Notes under the pieces: model-generated
What the model was told of the DNA's origin: nothing
Database searches by the model: none
Seen by the model: only the letters and a program-made list of their open reading frames with translations
In this document: positions 17,500-25,860 of the stretch, in pieces
Numbering within the stretch: the stretch's first letter is position 1
Layout: the number at the start of each line of letters is the position of its first letter
Position numbers and translations under genes: made by a program
Source: Shimia_B sp038528385
Lineage (GTDB): Bacteria; Pseudomonadota; Alphaproteobacteria; Rhodobacterales; Rhodobacteraceae
Direction: 5' to 3'
Assembly (NCBI GenBank): GCA_038528385.1
Contig: JBCBET010000008.1
Span: 62,001-126,000, forward strand
DNA length: 64,000 nucleotides

Positions 17500-18657
17500 A
17501 TGTGGCGTCACATCGCCTCCAACGCGTTGTCGCTTTTCGTGGTGGGGCTCTTCCTGCTGGGCGGGCTGATCCTCTGGGGCATCGGGCGCTACGAGGCGGA
17601 GGGGCCGCTCACGCGCGCGATCTGTTTGCAGGTGGCGCCGGGCTCCACGCTCACGGGCGTGGCCAACGACCTCGTGGCCGAGGACGCGATCACGAGCCGC
17701 GCGATCTTTCGCATGGCCGGCGATTACACGGAGAAGGCCGCGGAGCTGAAGGCGGGGTCCTTCCTCATCCCCGAGCGCGCCTCCATGGCCGAGATCCTCG
17801 ACCGCGTGACCGCCAGCGGGCAGAGCACCTGCGGCACCGAGGTCGTCTACCGGATCGGGGTCAACAGCATGAGCGCGCAGGTGCGCGAGCTCGACCCCGA
17901 GACGCAGCGCTTCGTGGAGCGCGCGGAGTTCACACCCGCCGCGGAGCCCGCGCCCGAGGTCTACGCCACCGCCAAGGATTCGCCTGATACGCGCTACCGG
18001 ATCGCCATCGCCGAGGGCGTGACGAGCTGGCAGATCGTGACGGCGCTCCGCGACATCGACGTGCTTTCGGGCGCGGTGGACGAGATCCCGGCCGAGGGGG
18101 CGCTCGCGCCCGACAGCTACGAGGTGGCGCCCGGCGACGAACGCCTGCCCCTCGTGGCGGCGATGGAAGAGGCGCAGGTGGCCCGGCTCGCCAATGCCTG
18201 GCAGAACCGGGAGGATGGGCTGCCCTATGCCACGCCCGAGGAGGCGCTTATCATGGCCTCCATCATCGAGAAGGAGACCGCGCTCGCGGAGGAGCGGGGT
18301 CAGGTGGCGTCTGTTTTCGTGAACAGGCTCGAGCGGGGGATGCGGCTGCAGACGGACCCCACGGTGATCTACGGCATCACGCGGGGGCAGGGCGTGCTGG
18401 GCCGCGGCATCCGGCAAAGCGAGCTCCGCCGGGAGACGCCCTGGAACACCTACGTCATCGACGGGCTGCCGCCCACGCCCATCGCCAATCCCGGGCTCGC
18501 CAGCATCGAGGCCGCGCTAAACCCCGACGAGACGCCCTTCATTTTCTTCGTGGCCGACGGCACCGGCGGGCATGCCTTCGCGGAGACGCTCGACGAGCAC
18601 AACTCCAACGTCGCGCGGTGGCGCGCGATCGAGGCGGAGCGGGCGAATTCGGAGTAA
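17500..18657 (+). CDS. mltG: Endolytic transglycosylase MltG
   Basis: MltG cleaves nascent glycan strands and is thought to end chain synthesis. The 385-residue protein has one N-terminal membrane helix (LFVVGLFLLGGLILWGI), then the YceG domain with the catalytic Glu in MASIIEKETAL and the motifs LERGMRLQTDPTVIYGI and NTYVIDGLPPTPIANPG. It is coupled to fabF. The GTA cluster starts about 200 bases downstream. Confidence 0.95.
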   Translation: MWRHIASNALSLFVVGLFLLGGLILWGIGRYEAEGPLTRAICLQVAPGSTLTGVANDLVAEDAITSRAIFRMAGDYTEKAAELKAGSFLIPERASMAEILDRVTASGQSTCGTEVVYRIGVNSMSAQVRELDPETQRFVERAEFTPAAEPAPEVYATAKDSPDTRYRIAIAEGVTSWQIVTALRDIDVLSGAVDEIPAEGALAPDSYEVAPGDERLPLVAAMEEAQVARLANAWQNREDGLPYATPEEALIMASIIEKETALAEERGQVASVFVNRLERGMRLQTDPTVIYGITRGQGVLGRGIRQSELRRETPWNTYVIDGLPPTPIANPGLASIEAALNPDETPFIFFVADGTGGHAFAETLDEHNSNVARWRAIEAERANSE

Positions 18658-18726
18658 GGTACTGACAAAATTTACCTTTTGTTAAGCCGACCGCGCGCAC
18701 GGAGCGCACACGTCCAGATTGCAAGC

Positions 18727-18755
18727 TTGACTCTGCGAACGCTCTAAAGTATACC
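18727..18755 (+). promoter_or_regulatory. Sigma70-like promoter upstream of the GTA cluster
   Basis: TTGACT at 18727-18732 and TATACC at 18750-18755 are separated by 17 bases, the best sigma70-type match seen in the gap between mltG and GTA g1. Transcription would start near 18762 and run towards g1. Assignment is by sequence only. Confidence 0.55.
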
Positions 18756-18780
18756 TTCGGCACAATAGGAGACGTGGGCA

Positions 18781-18814
18781 AGCGGCCTCGGGACAATCCC
18801 GGCGCCGCTTTTTT
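18781..18814 (+). terminator. Terminator hairpin between mltG and GTA g1 (possible attenuator)
   Basis: Nested stems AGCGGC / GCCGCT and CGGGA / TCCCG are followed by TTTTTT. It could end mltG transcripts, but it also lies about 20 bases past the expected start of the promoter at 18727-18755 and 43 bases before g1. Confidence 0.8.
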
Positions 18815-18856
18815 CGTGCCCGCCTCTTCCTCTTCATCCGAGTGAGAGGCCGTCCC

Positions 18857-19201
18857 ATGACGACACATGATCCGCCCCTGGGGCCGGACAGATTGCACGC
18901 GCGCTGGGATCGCCTGCTGCGCCAGCTCGACCGGTACATCGACGCCGTCGAAGCCCAGATCGACAAACTTGCAGAAGGCGATTTCAGCGAGGCCGGGGCC
19001 TTCACCAAGGTCAAGGCCGCGCTCACGGACACGGCCAAGGCGCTCAACGAGGCGGAGACGAAAATTGACCAACAGCGACAACGAGACGAAGGCGGCGTGC
19101 CCGGCGCTGGCCGCCCCATCGACATGGACGCCGCCCGCGACGAGATCGGGCGCCGCCTTGATCGCATCCGAAGAGCCCGCGGCGCAGAAGGCGTTTCTTG
19201 A
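18857..19201 (+). CDS. GTA g1, small terminase subunit
   Basis: The 114-residue largely helical, charged protein (MTTHDPPLGPDRLHARWDR ..., with a central coiled-coil-like stretch) sits directly upstream of the large terminase, where RcGTA g1 encodes TerS. In RcGTA this protein assembles with TerL and DNA during non-specific packaging. Identification rests on position and size plus the N-terminal DRLHARWDRLLRQLDRYI pattern. The ATG at 18857 was chosen over one 15 bases earlier because of the downstream phase and the AGAGGC site. Confidence 0.82.
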   Translation: MTTHDPPLGPDRLHARWDRLLRQLDRYIDAVEAQIDKLAEGDFSEAGAFTKVKAALTDTAKALNEAETKIDQQRQRDEGGVPGAGRPIDMDAARDEIGRRLDRIRRARGAEGVS

Positions 19202-20474
19202 CGCCCTCGAGGAAAACGAGCTCGCCGCGCTGCCGTGGCTCTGGGACTTCTGGGCCCATGACCACCAGATGCCCCCCGACGGCGACTGGCGCAGCTGGGT
19301 GATCCTCGGCGGGCGCGGCGCGGGCAAGACGCGCGCCGGCGCCGAATGGGTGCGCAGCCAGGTGGAGGGGAACCTGCCCCTCGATCCCGGGCGCTGCCGG
19401 CGCGTGGCCCTCGTGGCCGAAACCTACGACCAGGCGCGCGACGTGATGGTGGAGGGCGAAAGCGGCATCCTGGCGGCCTCGCCGCCCGACCGCCGCCCCA
19501 AATGGCTCGCCACGAAACGCAAGCTCGTCTGGCCCAACGGCGCGGAGGCGCAGTGTTTTTCGGCCTGCGACCCCGAGGGGCTGCGCGGCCCGCAATTCGA
19601 TGCGGCCTGGGCCGACGAGCTCGGCAAGTGGCCGGCCTCGGACGCCTGGTCGAACCTGCAATTCGCGCTCCGTACGGGAGAGGCGCCGCGGGCCGTGGTG
19701 ACGACGACGCCGCGCTCCTCCTCGACGCTCAGGATGCTCCTCGATGCGTCGTCCACGGCGGTCACGCAGGCGCCCACGGAGGCCAACCGGGCCAACCTCG
19801 CCTCCTCGTTCCTCGAGGAGGTGCGCGCCCGCTACGCCAACACGCTGGCCGCGCGGCAGGAGCTCGACGGGGTCATGCTCGAGGCCGTGGAGGGCGCGCT
19901 CTGGAGCCGCGCGATGCTCACCGAGGCGGGCTGCGATATCTTTCCCGATCTCGACCGCGTGGTCGTGGCCGTGGACCCGCCCGCGGGCACCGAGGGCGAT
20001 GCCTGCGGGATCGTGGTGGTGGGTTCCACCATGGAGGGCCCGCCGGGCACCTGGCGGGGCTACGTGCTCGCCGACCGCACGGTGGAGAACGCCACGCCCC
20101 TGGGCTGGGCGCGCGCGGCCTGCGAGGCGGCGCGGGAATTCAGGGCCGACCGGATCGTGGCCGAGGTCAACCAGGGCGGCACCATGGTGGAGGAACTCAT
20201 CCGCCAGGTGGACCCGCTCGTGGCCTACAAGGCCGTGCATGCCTCCAAGGGCAAGATCGTGCGCGCCACGCCGATCTCCGCGCTCTACGAGCAGGGCCGC
20301 GTGAGCCATGCCCGCGGGCTCACCGAGCTCGAAGACGAAATGGTGCAGATGACGTCCACGGGCTTTCAGGGCCAGGGCAGTCCGGACCGCGTGGACGCGC
20401 TCGTCTGGGGCCTGTGGGACGCGATCCTCGTGCCCGCAGGCGCCTGGAAGCGGCCCGGCGTCCGCAGCCTCTAG
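19065..20474 (+). CDS. GTA g2, large terminase (packaging ATPase/nuclease)
   Basis: TerL powers DNA packaging and cuts it to headful size. Walker A is clear (GGRGAGKTRAGAEW) and the Walker B region is FDAAWADE; a C-terminal RNase H-like nuclease domain follows (VVVAVDPPAG, EVNQGG, PDRVDALVWG). No ATG fits. The TTG at 19065 has GGCGGAG seven bases upstream and gives 469 residues, overlapping g1 by 137 bases. A second TTG at 19158 would give 438 residues, closer to some homologues but without a ribosome site. Confidence 0.9.
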   Translation: MTNSDNETKAACPALAAPSTWTPPATRSGAALIASEEPAAQKAFLDALEENELAALPWLWDFWAHDHQMPPDGDWRSWVILGGRGAGKTRAGAEWVRSQVEGNLPLDPGRCRRVALVAETYDQARDVMVEGESGILAASPPDRRPKWLATKRKLVWPNGAEAQCFSACDPEGLRGPQFDAAWADELGKWPASDAWSNLQFALRTGEAPRAVVTTTPRSSSTLRMLLDASSTAVTQAPTEANRANLASSFLEEVRARYANTLAARQELDGVMLEAVEGALWSRAMLTEAGCDIFPDLDRVVVAVDPPAGTEGDACGIVVVGSTMEGPPGTWRGYVLADRTVENATPLGWARAACEAAREFRADRIVAEVNQGGTMVEELIRQVDPLVAYKAVHASKGKIVRATPISALYEQGRVSHARGLTELEDEMVQMTSTGFQGQGSPDRVDALVWGLWDAILVPAGAWKRPGVRSL

Positions 20475-20496
20475 AGACATGTGAGGAGCTCAAGAC

Positions 20497-21664
20497 ATGG
20501 TTTTCAACCTGTTCAACACCGCCCGTCCCGAGGGCGACGCGGAGGCCAAGGCCTCGGCCACGGGGCCTGTGATCGCCTACCAGGCGTCCGGACGCATCGC
20601 CTGGACCCCGCGGGACGCGGTGACGCTGACGAAGGCGGGCTTCACGGGCAATCCGGTGGGCTTTCGCGCGGTCAAGCTCATCGCCGAGGCCGCCGCGGCC
20701 CTGCCCGTGATCCTGCAGGACGCCGAGCGGCGCTACGAGACGCATCCCGTGATGGACCTCGTGCGCCGCCCCAATGCGGGGCAGGGGCGCGCGGACCTCT
20801 TGGAGGCGCTCTACGGTCAGATCCTGCTCAGCGGGAACGGCTACGTGGAGGCAGTGGGTTCCGCTGGAGCTGCACGTGCTGCGCTCGGACCGGATGAGCC
20901 TCGTGCCCGGCGCCGATGGCTGGCCGGTGGCCTATGACTACACCGTGGGGGGGCGGAAGCACCGGTTTCACGTGGCCGAGGGCGCGAGCCCGGTCTGCCA
21001 TATCAAGAGCTTCCATCCCCAGGACGACCATTACGGGCTCTCGCCGATGCAGGCCGCGGCCACCGCGCTCGACGTCCATGCGAGCGCCACGCGTTGGTCG
21101 AAGGCGCTCCTAGACAATGCCGCGCGGCCCTCGGGCGCCATCGTCTACAAGGGCGCCGACGGGCAGGGGCAGATGGGCCCCGACCAGTACGACCGGCTCG
21201 TCAGCGAGATGGAGATGCACCACCAGGGCGCGCGCAACGCGGGCCGGCCCATGCTGCTCGAGGGCGGGCTCGACTGGAAGCCCATGGGCTTTTCCCCCTC
21301 GGACATGGAGTTTCACCACACCAAGGACGCCGCCGCGCGCGAGATCGCCACGGCCTTCGGCGTGCCGCCCATGCTGCTCGGCATCCCCGGGGAGGCGACC
21401 TATGCCAATTACCAGGAGGCGCACCGCGCCTTCTACCGCCTGACGGTGCTGCCGCTCGCCTCCAAGGTCTGCGGCGCGCTCTCGGCCTGGCTCGGCGCCA
21501 TGGCCGGCGAGGCGGTGGAGCTGCGCCCCGATCTCGACCAGGTGCCCGCGCTCGCCGCCGAACGCGAGGCCCAGTGGAAACGCATCGCGGGGGCCGATTT
21601 CCTGTCGGGCGACGAGAAGCGTCACCTCCTGGGTCTGCCGCCGCGGGAGGTGGGCGATGATTGA
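20497..21664 (+). pseudogene. GTA g3, HK97-type portal protein, apparent frameshift
   Basis: The portal ring joins head and tail and is the DNA entry channel. The first about 118 codons (MVFNLFNTARPEGD ... SGNGYVEAVG) are in one frame; the rest, from VPLELHVLRSDRM to LLGLPPREVGDD, is in the next frame. The break is at about 20852-20866. Joined, the two parts make a normal portal of about 389 residues, and HHTKDAAAREIATAFGVPP is intact. The net change is one extra or two missing bases. Without correction the first frame ends at 20937. Sequencing error and true mutation cannot be told apart here. Confidence 0.85.
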
Positions 21665-21983
21665 GGACGCCGAAACAGAGACGGAGGTGAAGAGCGGGGT
21701 CGCCCGCATGCCGCTCTACGTCACCTCCATCAACGACGCGGACGCGCTCGTCGCGGCCATAGACGCGCGGCTGTCCTCGGTGGAGGGGGCCATGCACACC
21801 GTGGAGACGGAGCGGGCCGTGAACGAGGAAAAAGAGAAATTCATGGTGAGCCGTTTCAACGCGCTCGACGGCCGCCTCGACAAGATCGACGGCCACGTGG
21901 CCAAGCTCGTCTGGCTCATACTCGCGGCGATTATCGGCGGGTTCATGTCGCTGGTGATCCGGGGCGGGCTCTTGGGCCTCTAG
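21657..21983 (+). CDS. GTA g3.5, small membrane protein
   Basis: The 108-residue product overlaps the end of g3 by eight bases, the place of RcGTA g3.5. It has a helical middle (VETERAVNEEKEKFMVSRF) and one C-terminal membrane helix (LVWLILAAIIGGFMSLVI). Its role in particle production is not clear. Confidence 0.82.
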   Translation: MIEDAETETEVKSGVARMPLYVTSINDADALVAAIDARLSSVEGAMHTVETERAVNEEKEKFMVSRFNALDGRLDKIDGHVAKLVWLILAAIIGGFMSLVIRGGLLGL

Positions 21984-22169
21984 GACTGCGCTGATGGAAG
22001 AATTCGCCGAGGCGCGCGCCCAATGATGCGCCGGAGCGGTGGAGAAACGAGGGGTGTTCTCCTGTCAGCCTTGCCAGCCTCACCGGCTGGTTGGGGGCAA
22101 AACTACCCCGCCCGCAACGGGGCCGAGCGGTGAGAGGCCGTTTCATTCCAGACATGCAGGAGATGCAAA
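21984..22169. other. Non-coding gap inside the GTA cluster
   Basis: This 186-base stretch between g3.5 and g4 is the longest gap in the GTA. No ORF with a ribosome site is seen. It contains a hairpin CCAGCC-TCACC-GGCTGG at 22074-22090. An AGGAG site for g4 lies at its end. Confidence 0.6.
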
Positions 22170-22724
22170 ATGGCAGAGAGCTACGGGCTTGAGCGGAAGT
22201 TCTGCCGCCTCAAGGGCGCGGTCGCGTTGGGCGAAGACTTGGTCGTGGAGGGCTATGCCTCCCTCTTCGGCGTCAAGGACACGGGCGGCGACATCGTGGA
22301 GCGGGGAGCCTACACGGCCTCCCTCGAGACCCTCAAAAAGGCGTGCCGGAGCGTCAAGATGCTCTGGCAGCACCGCCCCGAGGAGCCCATCGGCACCTGG
22401 GACGAGGTAAGCGAGACCCAAAAGGGTCTCTATGTGAAGGGTCGCCTCCTGGCGGATGTGGCCCGCGCGCGGGAAGCGGCGGCGCTCCTGAAGGCGGGGG
22501 CCATCGACGGGCTCTCCATCGGCTACCGCACCGTGAAGGCGCAAAAGAACAGCAAGGGCCAGCGGCACTTGCACGAGCTGGAGCTGTGGGAGGTGTCGCT
22601 CGTGACCTTTCCCATGCTTCCGGATGCGCGGGTGGGCGCGAAGGGCAGTGAGCCCGTCGATGCCGTCCTGCGCGACATTGCCCGAGCATTGAACGCGGCG
22701 GGCGCGCGGCTGGCGAATACCTGA
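22170..22724 (+). CDS. GTA g4, HK97-family prohead protease
   Basis: This 184-residue serine protease matures the capsid by cleaving scaffold segments. It shows the family pattern: VVEGYASLFGVKDTGGDIVERGAY near the N-terminus, the catalytic His in LWQHRPEEPIG, the catalytic Ser region in GLSIGY, and HELELWEVSLVTFPM. It sits right before the capsid gene, and AGGAG precedes the ATG. Confidence 0.93.
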   Translation: MAESYGLERKFCRLKGAVALGEDLVVEGYASLFGVKDTGGDIVERGAYTASLETLKKACRSVKMLWQHRPEEPIGTWDEVSETQKGLYVKGRLLADVARAREAAALLKAGAIDGLSIGYRTVKAQKNSKGQRHLHELELWEVSLVTFPMLPDARVGAKGSEPVDAVLRDIARALNAAGARLANT

Positions 22725-22757
22725 GCCAGCGGTCTCAACCACCCGAAAGGATCACTG

Positions 22758-23921
22758 ATGACACCTGAGACGAAGGCTCAGGCCGGGGAAGATCTGTCTC
22801 CGGCTTTGGCCGTGAAGCAAGCGCTCGCGGGCTTCATGGGCGATCTGGAGGCATTCCAGAGCGACATTCAATCCAAACTCGACAAGCAGGAAGAAAAGCT
22901 GACCATGCTCACGAAGACCAAACTCACCCGCCCGGCGCTCTCTGCCGCGCCCGTGGAAGCCCCGCACCAGAAGGCGTTCAACGCCTATCTGCGCACCGGT
23001 GACGATGACGGCCTGCGCGGCCTGGAGATGGAAGAGAAGGCGCTCGCCGTGTCCGGCGACGGCGGCTATCTCGTCGATCCCCAGACGGCGGATGTCGTGC
23101 GCTCGGTCTTGGCCTCCACGGCCTCCATCCGCGCCATCGCCAATGTGGTGAACGTGGACGCGACATCCTATGACGTGCTCATCGACCATGGCGACATGGG
23201 CGCGGGCTGGGCCACGGAGACCTCCACCGTCACGGAGACCTCCACCCCCCAGATCGACCGCATCTCGATCCCGCTCCACGAGCTTTCGGCGCTGCCGAAG
23301 GCCTCCCAGCGGCTCCTCGACGACAGTGCCTTCGACCTCGACGGCTGGCTCGCGGGCCGCATCGCCGACAAGTTCGCCCGCGCGGAGGCCGATGCCTTCA
23401 TCAACGGCGACGGCGTGGACAAGCCCCGGGGCTTTCTCACCCACACCATCGTCGACGATGGCGCCTGGGCCTGGGACGCGCTGGGCTACGTGCCCACGGG
23501 TGCGGCGGGTGACGTGACCGCGGACGCGATCATCGACGTGGTCTATGCGCTGGGCGCGCAGTACCGCGCCAACGCCACCTTCGTGATGAACTCGAAGACG
23601 GCGGCGCTCGTGCGCAAGCTCAAGGACGCCGATGGCCGCTTCCTGTGGTCGGACGGCCTCGCCGCCGGCGAGCCCGCGCGCCTCATGGGCTATCCCGTGC
23701 TCATCGCCGAGGACATGCCCGACGCCGACGACGCCAACCCCGACTGCATCGCCTTCGGCGATTTCACGGCGGGCTACACCGTGGCCGAGCGCCCCGACCT
23801 GCGCGTGCTGCGCGATCCGTTCTCGGCCAAGCCGCATGTCCTCTTCTACGCGACGAAGCGCGTGGGCGGCGACGTGAGCGACTTCGCGGCGATCAAGATC
23901 CTGAAATTCGCCGCTTCCTGA
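22758..23921 (+). CDS. GTA g5, HK97-fold major capsid protein
   Basis: The 387-residue protein forms the head. The N-terminal about 70 residues are helical and coiled-coil-like (LAVKQALAGFMGDLEAFQSDIQ), as in HK97 delta domains removed by the protease. The core begins after KAFNAYLRTGDD and has GGYLVDPQTADVV, ADAFINGDGVDKPRG, ATFVMNSKTAALVRKLKD and the typical end FYATKRVGGDVSDFAAIKILKF. A strong hairpin follows the stop. Confidence 0.95.
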   Translation: MTPETKAQAGEDLSPALAVKQALAGFMGDLEAFQSDIQSKLDKQEEKLTMLTKTKLTRPALSAAPVEAPHQKAFNAYLRTGDDDGLRGLEMEEKALAVSGDGGYLVDPQTADVVRSVLASTASIRAIANVVNVDATSYDVLIDHGDMGAGWATETSTVTETSTPQIDRISIPLHELSALPKASQRLLDDSAFDLDGWLAGRIADKFARAEADAFINGDGVDKPRGFLTHTIVDDGAWAWDALGYVPTGAAGDVTADAIIDVVYALGAQYRANATFVMNSKTAALVRKLKDADGRFLWSDGLAAGEPARLMGYPVLIAEDMPDADDANPDCIAFGDFTAGYTVAERPDLRVLRDPFSAKPHVLFYATKRVGGDVSDFAAIKILKFAAS

Positions 23922-23933
23922 GCGGTGATCTTG

Positions 23934-23961
23934 GGAGGGAGGCCCCGCGGGGCCTTCCTCC
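23934..23961 (+). promoter_or_regulatory. Strong hairpin after the capsid gene
   Basis: An inverted repeat of GAGGGAGGCCC and GGGCCTTCCTC (one G-T pair) with a CGCG loop starts 13 bases after the g5 stop. There is no U-tract, so it is more likely an mRNA 3'-end stabiliser or partial terminator than a full terminator. It could raise capsid expression relative to downstream genes. Confidence 0.7.
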
Positions 23962-24053
23962 GGGCGCGCCCCGGCCTGGCCGTTCCGACGGCGGGGGTGG
24001 CGCGCGCTCATCCAGTTTTTCGGGGTTTTGACAGCTAGGACGGGAGACGTTCC

Positions 24054-24650
24054 ATGATGCTCATCGAAGAGACGAGCGTGCCCGATGCGGCACTGCCGGT
24101 GGCGGAATTCAAGGCGCATCTGCGGCTCGGCACGGGCTTCAGCGACCACGCGGTGCAGGACGCGGTGCTGACCTCCTTCCTGCGTGCGGCCATGGCGGCC
24201 ATCGAGGGCCGGACGGGCAAGATCCTCCTGAGCCGCGAATTCGCCTGGTCGCTTTCGCGCTGGCGGGAGGCGGGCCGGCAGGCGCTGCCGGTGGCTCCGG
24301 TCACCGATGTGATCGAGGTCGCCGTCGCCGACGCGGCGGGGTCCGAGACGATCATCGACCCCGCCGCCTACCGGCTCGAACGCGACCACCAATCCCCGCG
24401 GCTCTGCGCCACGGGCGCCGCGCTGCCCACGATCCCGGGCGGCGGCACGGCGGAGGTGACGTTCCGCGCGGGCTACGCGGTGGCCTTCGGCGATCTGCCG
24501 GCGGACCTCGCGCAGGCGGTCTTCCTGCTCGCGGGCCACTACTACGAATACCGCGCCGATACCGGCCGGGACGGGGGCGCGATGCCCTACGGGGTCTCCG
24601 TGCTGCTCGAACGCTACAAGGCGGTCCGCGTCGGGGGGGCGTCATGGTGA
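24054..24650 (+). CDS. GTA g6, head-tail connector (adaptor)
   Basis: The 198-residue protein is of the phage gp6/phiE125 gp8-like connector family: MLIEETSVPDAALPVAEFKAHLRL at the N-terminus, LLSREFAWSLSRW and a conserved C-terminal AVFLLAGHYYEYRADTG. It forms the ring under the portal in RcGTA. Two adjacent ATGs are possible starts. It overlaps g7 by seven bases. Confidence 0.88.
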   Translation: MMLIEETSVPDAALPVAEFKAHLRLGTGFSDHAVQDAVLTSFLRAAMAAIEGRTGKILLSREFAWSLSRWREAGRQALPVAPVTDVIEVAVADAAGSETIIDPAAYRLERDHQSPRLCATGAALPTIPGGGTAEVTFRAGYAVAFGDLPADLAQAVFLLAGHYYEYRADTGRDGGAMPYGVSVLLERYKAVRVGGASW

Positions 24651-24985
24651 AGTTGCCCATGCTCAACCGCCCGCTCGTCCTCGAGGAGCGGCTCCGCACC
24701 GCGGACGGGGCGGGCGGCTATACCGAGGCCTGGATGCCGCTCGGCACACTCTGGGCAGAGCTCAAGGCGGGCTCGGGCCGCGAGACGGGGGAGAATTTCT
24801 CCACCCGCTCCCGCGCGCCCTACCGGATCACGGTGCGCGCCGCGCCAGAAGGCGCGCCCTCCCGGCCGAAGCCCGACCAACGCTTCGTGGACGGGGCGCG
24901 CGTCTTCTCGATCCTCGCGGTCATGGAGGCGGGCACCGATGGCCGCTTTCTCACCTGCAACGCCCGCGAGGAGGTGGTGACATGA
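24644..24985 (+). CDS. GTA g7, head closure protein
   Basis: The 113-residue protein resembles phage head-tail joining proteins: PLVLEERLRTADGAGGYTEAW, then WAELKAGSGRE and YRITVRAAPEGAPSRPKPDQR. It is placed between the g6 adaptor and the g8 tail terminator as in RcGTA. The start overlaps g6 and the stop overlaps g8 by four bases. Confidence 0.85.
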   Translation: MVKLPMLNRPLVLEERLRTADGAGGYTEAWMPLGTLWAELKAGSGRETGENFSTRSRAPYRITVRAAPEGAPSRPKPDQRFVDGARVFSILAVMEAGTDGRFLTCNAREEVVT

Positions 24986-25392
24986 GCTTTGCGGCATCGG
25001 GCGGGCTGCAGGCGGCGGTCTACACGGCGCTCACGGGCGACGCGGCGCTCACGGGTCTCGTGGGGAGCGACATCTACGACGCGCTGCCCACGGGCACCGT
25101 GCCCGCGCTCTATGTGAGCCTCGGGCCCGAGGAGGCCTCGGACGCCTCTTCGAAGACCGGACGCGGCGCGCGCCACGACTTCAGCGTCTCGGTGGTCACG
25201 GACACCTCGGGCTTCCAGGCGGCCAAGGACGTGGCCTCGGCGATCTGCGACGTGCTCGTGGATGCCGACCTCCCCCTCGCACGGGGCAACCTCGTGGGCC
25301 TCTGGTTTCTCAAGGCCAAGGCGGCGCGGTCCGGCGACGGCGACGTGCGCCGCATCGATCTGACCTTCCGCGCGCGGATCGACGGGGTCTGA
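24982..25392 (+). CDS. GTA g8, DUF3168 tail terminator
   Basis: The 136-residue DUF3168 protein has the pattern LQAAVYTALTGDAALTGLVG and IYDALPTGTVPALYVSLGPE. DUF3168 proteins act as tail terminators that join the tail tube to the connector. It is translationally coupled to g7. Confidence 0.88.
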   Translation: MSFAASGGLQAAVYTALTGDAALTGLVGSDIYDALPTGTVPALYVSLGPEEASDASSKTGRGARHDFSVSVVTDTSGFQAAKDVASAICDVLVDADLPLARGNLVGLWFLKAKAARSGDGDVRRIDLTFRARIDGV

Positions 25393-25444
25393 CCCCGCCG
25401 CCCGCGCGCGTCTCTCACTACCCTTCCAGAATGGAGAAAGAGCC

Positions 25445-25858
25445 ATGGCAGCTCAGAACGGCAAGGACCTGCTTCTCAAGGTCGACATGAACGGGACGGG
25501 CTCCTTCGAGACCGTGGCGGGCCTGCGCGCGACGCGCGTGAGCTTCAACACGGAATCGGTGGACGTCACGAGCGTCGAAAGCTCGGGCGGCTGGCGCGAG
25601 CTCCTGGCGGGTGCGGGCACGAAGACCGTGGCGATCACGGGGTCGGGCGTCTTCAAGGACGACGCCACCGATGCGCGCATGCGCGAGATCTTCTTTGCCG
25701 GCGAAAACCCCGGGTTCCAGATCATCGTGCCCGATTTCGGCACCGTGGAGGGCCCGTTCCAGGTGACGGCGCTCGAATATGCGGGCTCCCATGACGGGGA
25801 GGCGACCTACGAGCTCTCCCTCGCCTCGGCGGGCGTCATCGGCTTCACGGCGCTCTGA
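25445..25858 (+). CDS. GTA g9, major tail tube protein
   Basis: The 137-residue protein of the TP901-1 major tail family begins MAAQNGKDLLLKVDMNGTG and includes TVAGLRATRVSFNTESVDVTS and GSGVFKDDATDARMREIFF. It polymerises into the tail tube. AGAAAGAG precedes the start, and g10 begins three bases after the stop. Confidence 0.9.
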   Translation: MAAQNGKDLLLKVDMNGTGSFETVAGLRATRVSFNTESVDVTSVESSGGWRELLAGAGTKTVAITGSGVFKDDATDARMREIFFAGENPGFQIIVPDFGTVEGPFQVTALEYAGSHDGEATYELSLASAGVIGFTAL

Positions 25859-25860
25859 GC

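Noticed and set aside
16102..18417. A 771-codon minus-strand frame opposite fabF and mltG
   Set aside because: Shadow frame of two confident genes; no motif or ribosome site.
20840..20870. Programmed ribosomal frameshift in the GTA portal
   Set aside because: No slippery heptamer with downstream pseudoknot is evident and related portals are single-frame; mutation or sequence error is simpler.
24027..24032. TTGACA between capsid gene and g6 as a second internal promoter
   Set aside because: No -10 element at 16-18 bases; the g6 ribosome site and start occupy the expected position.
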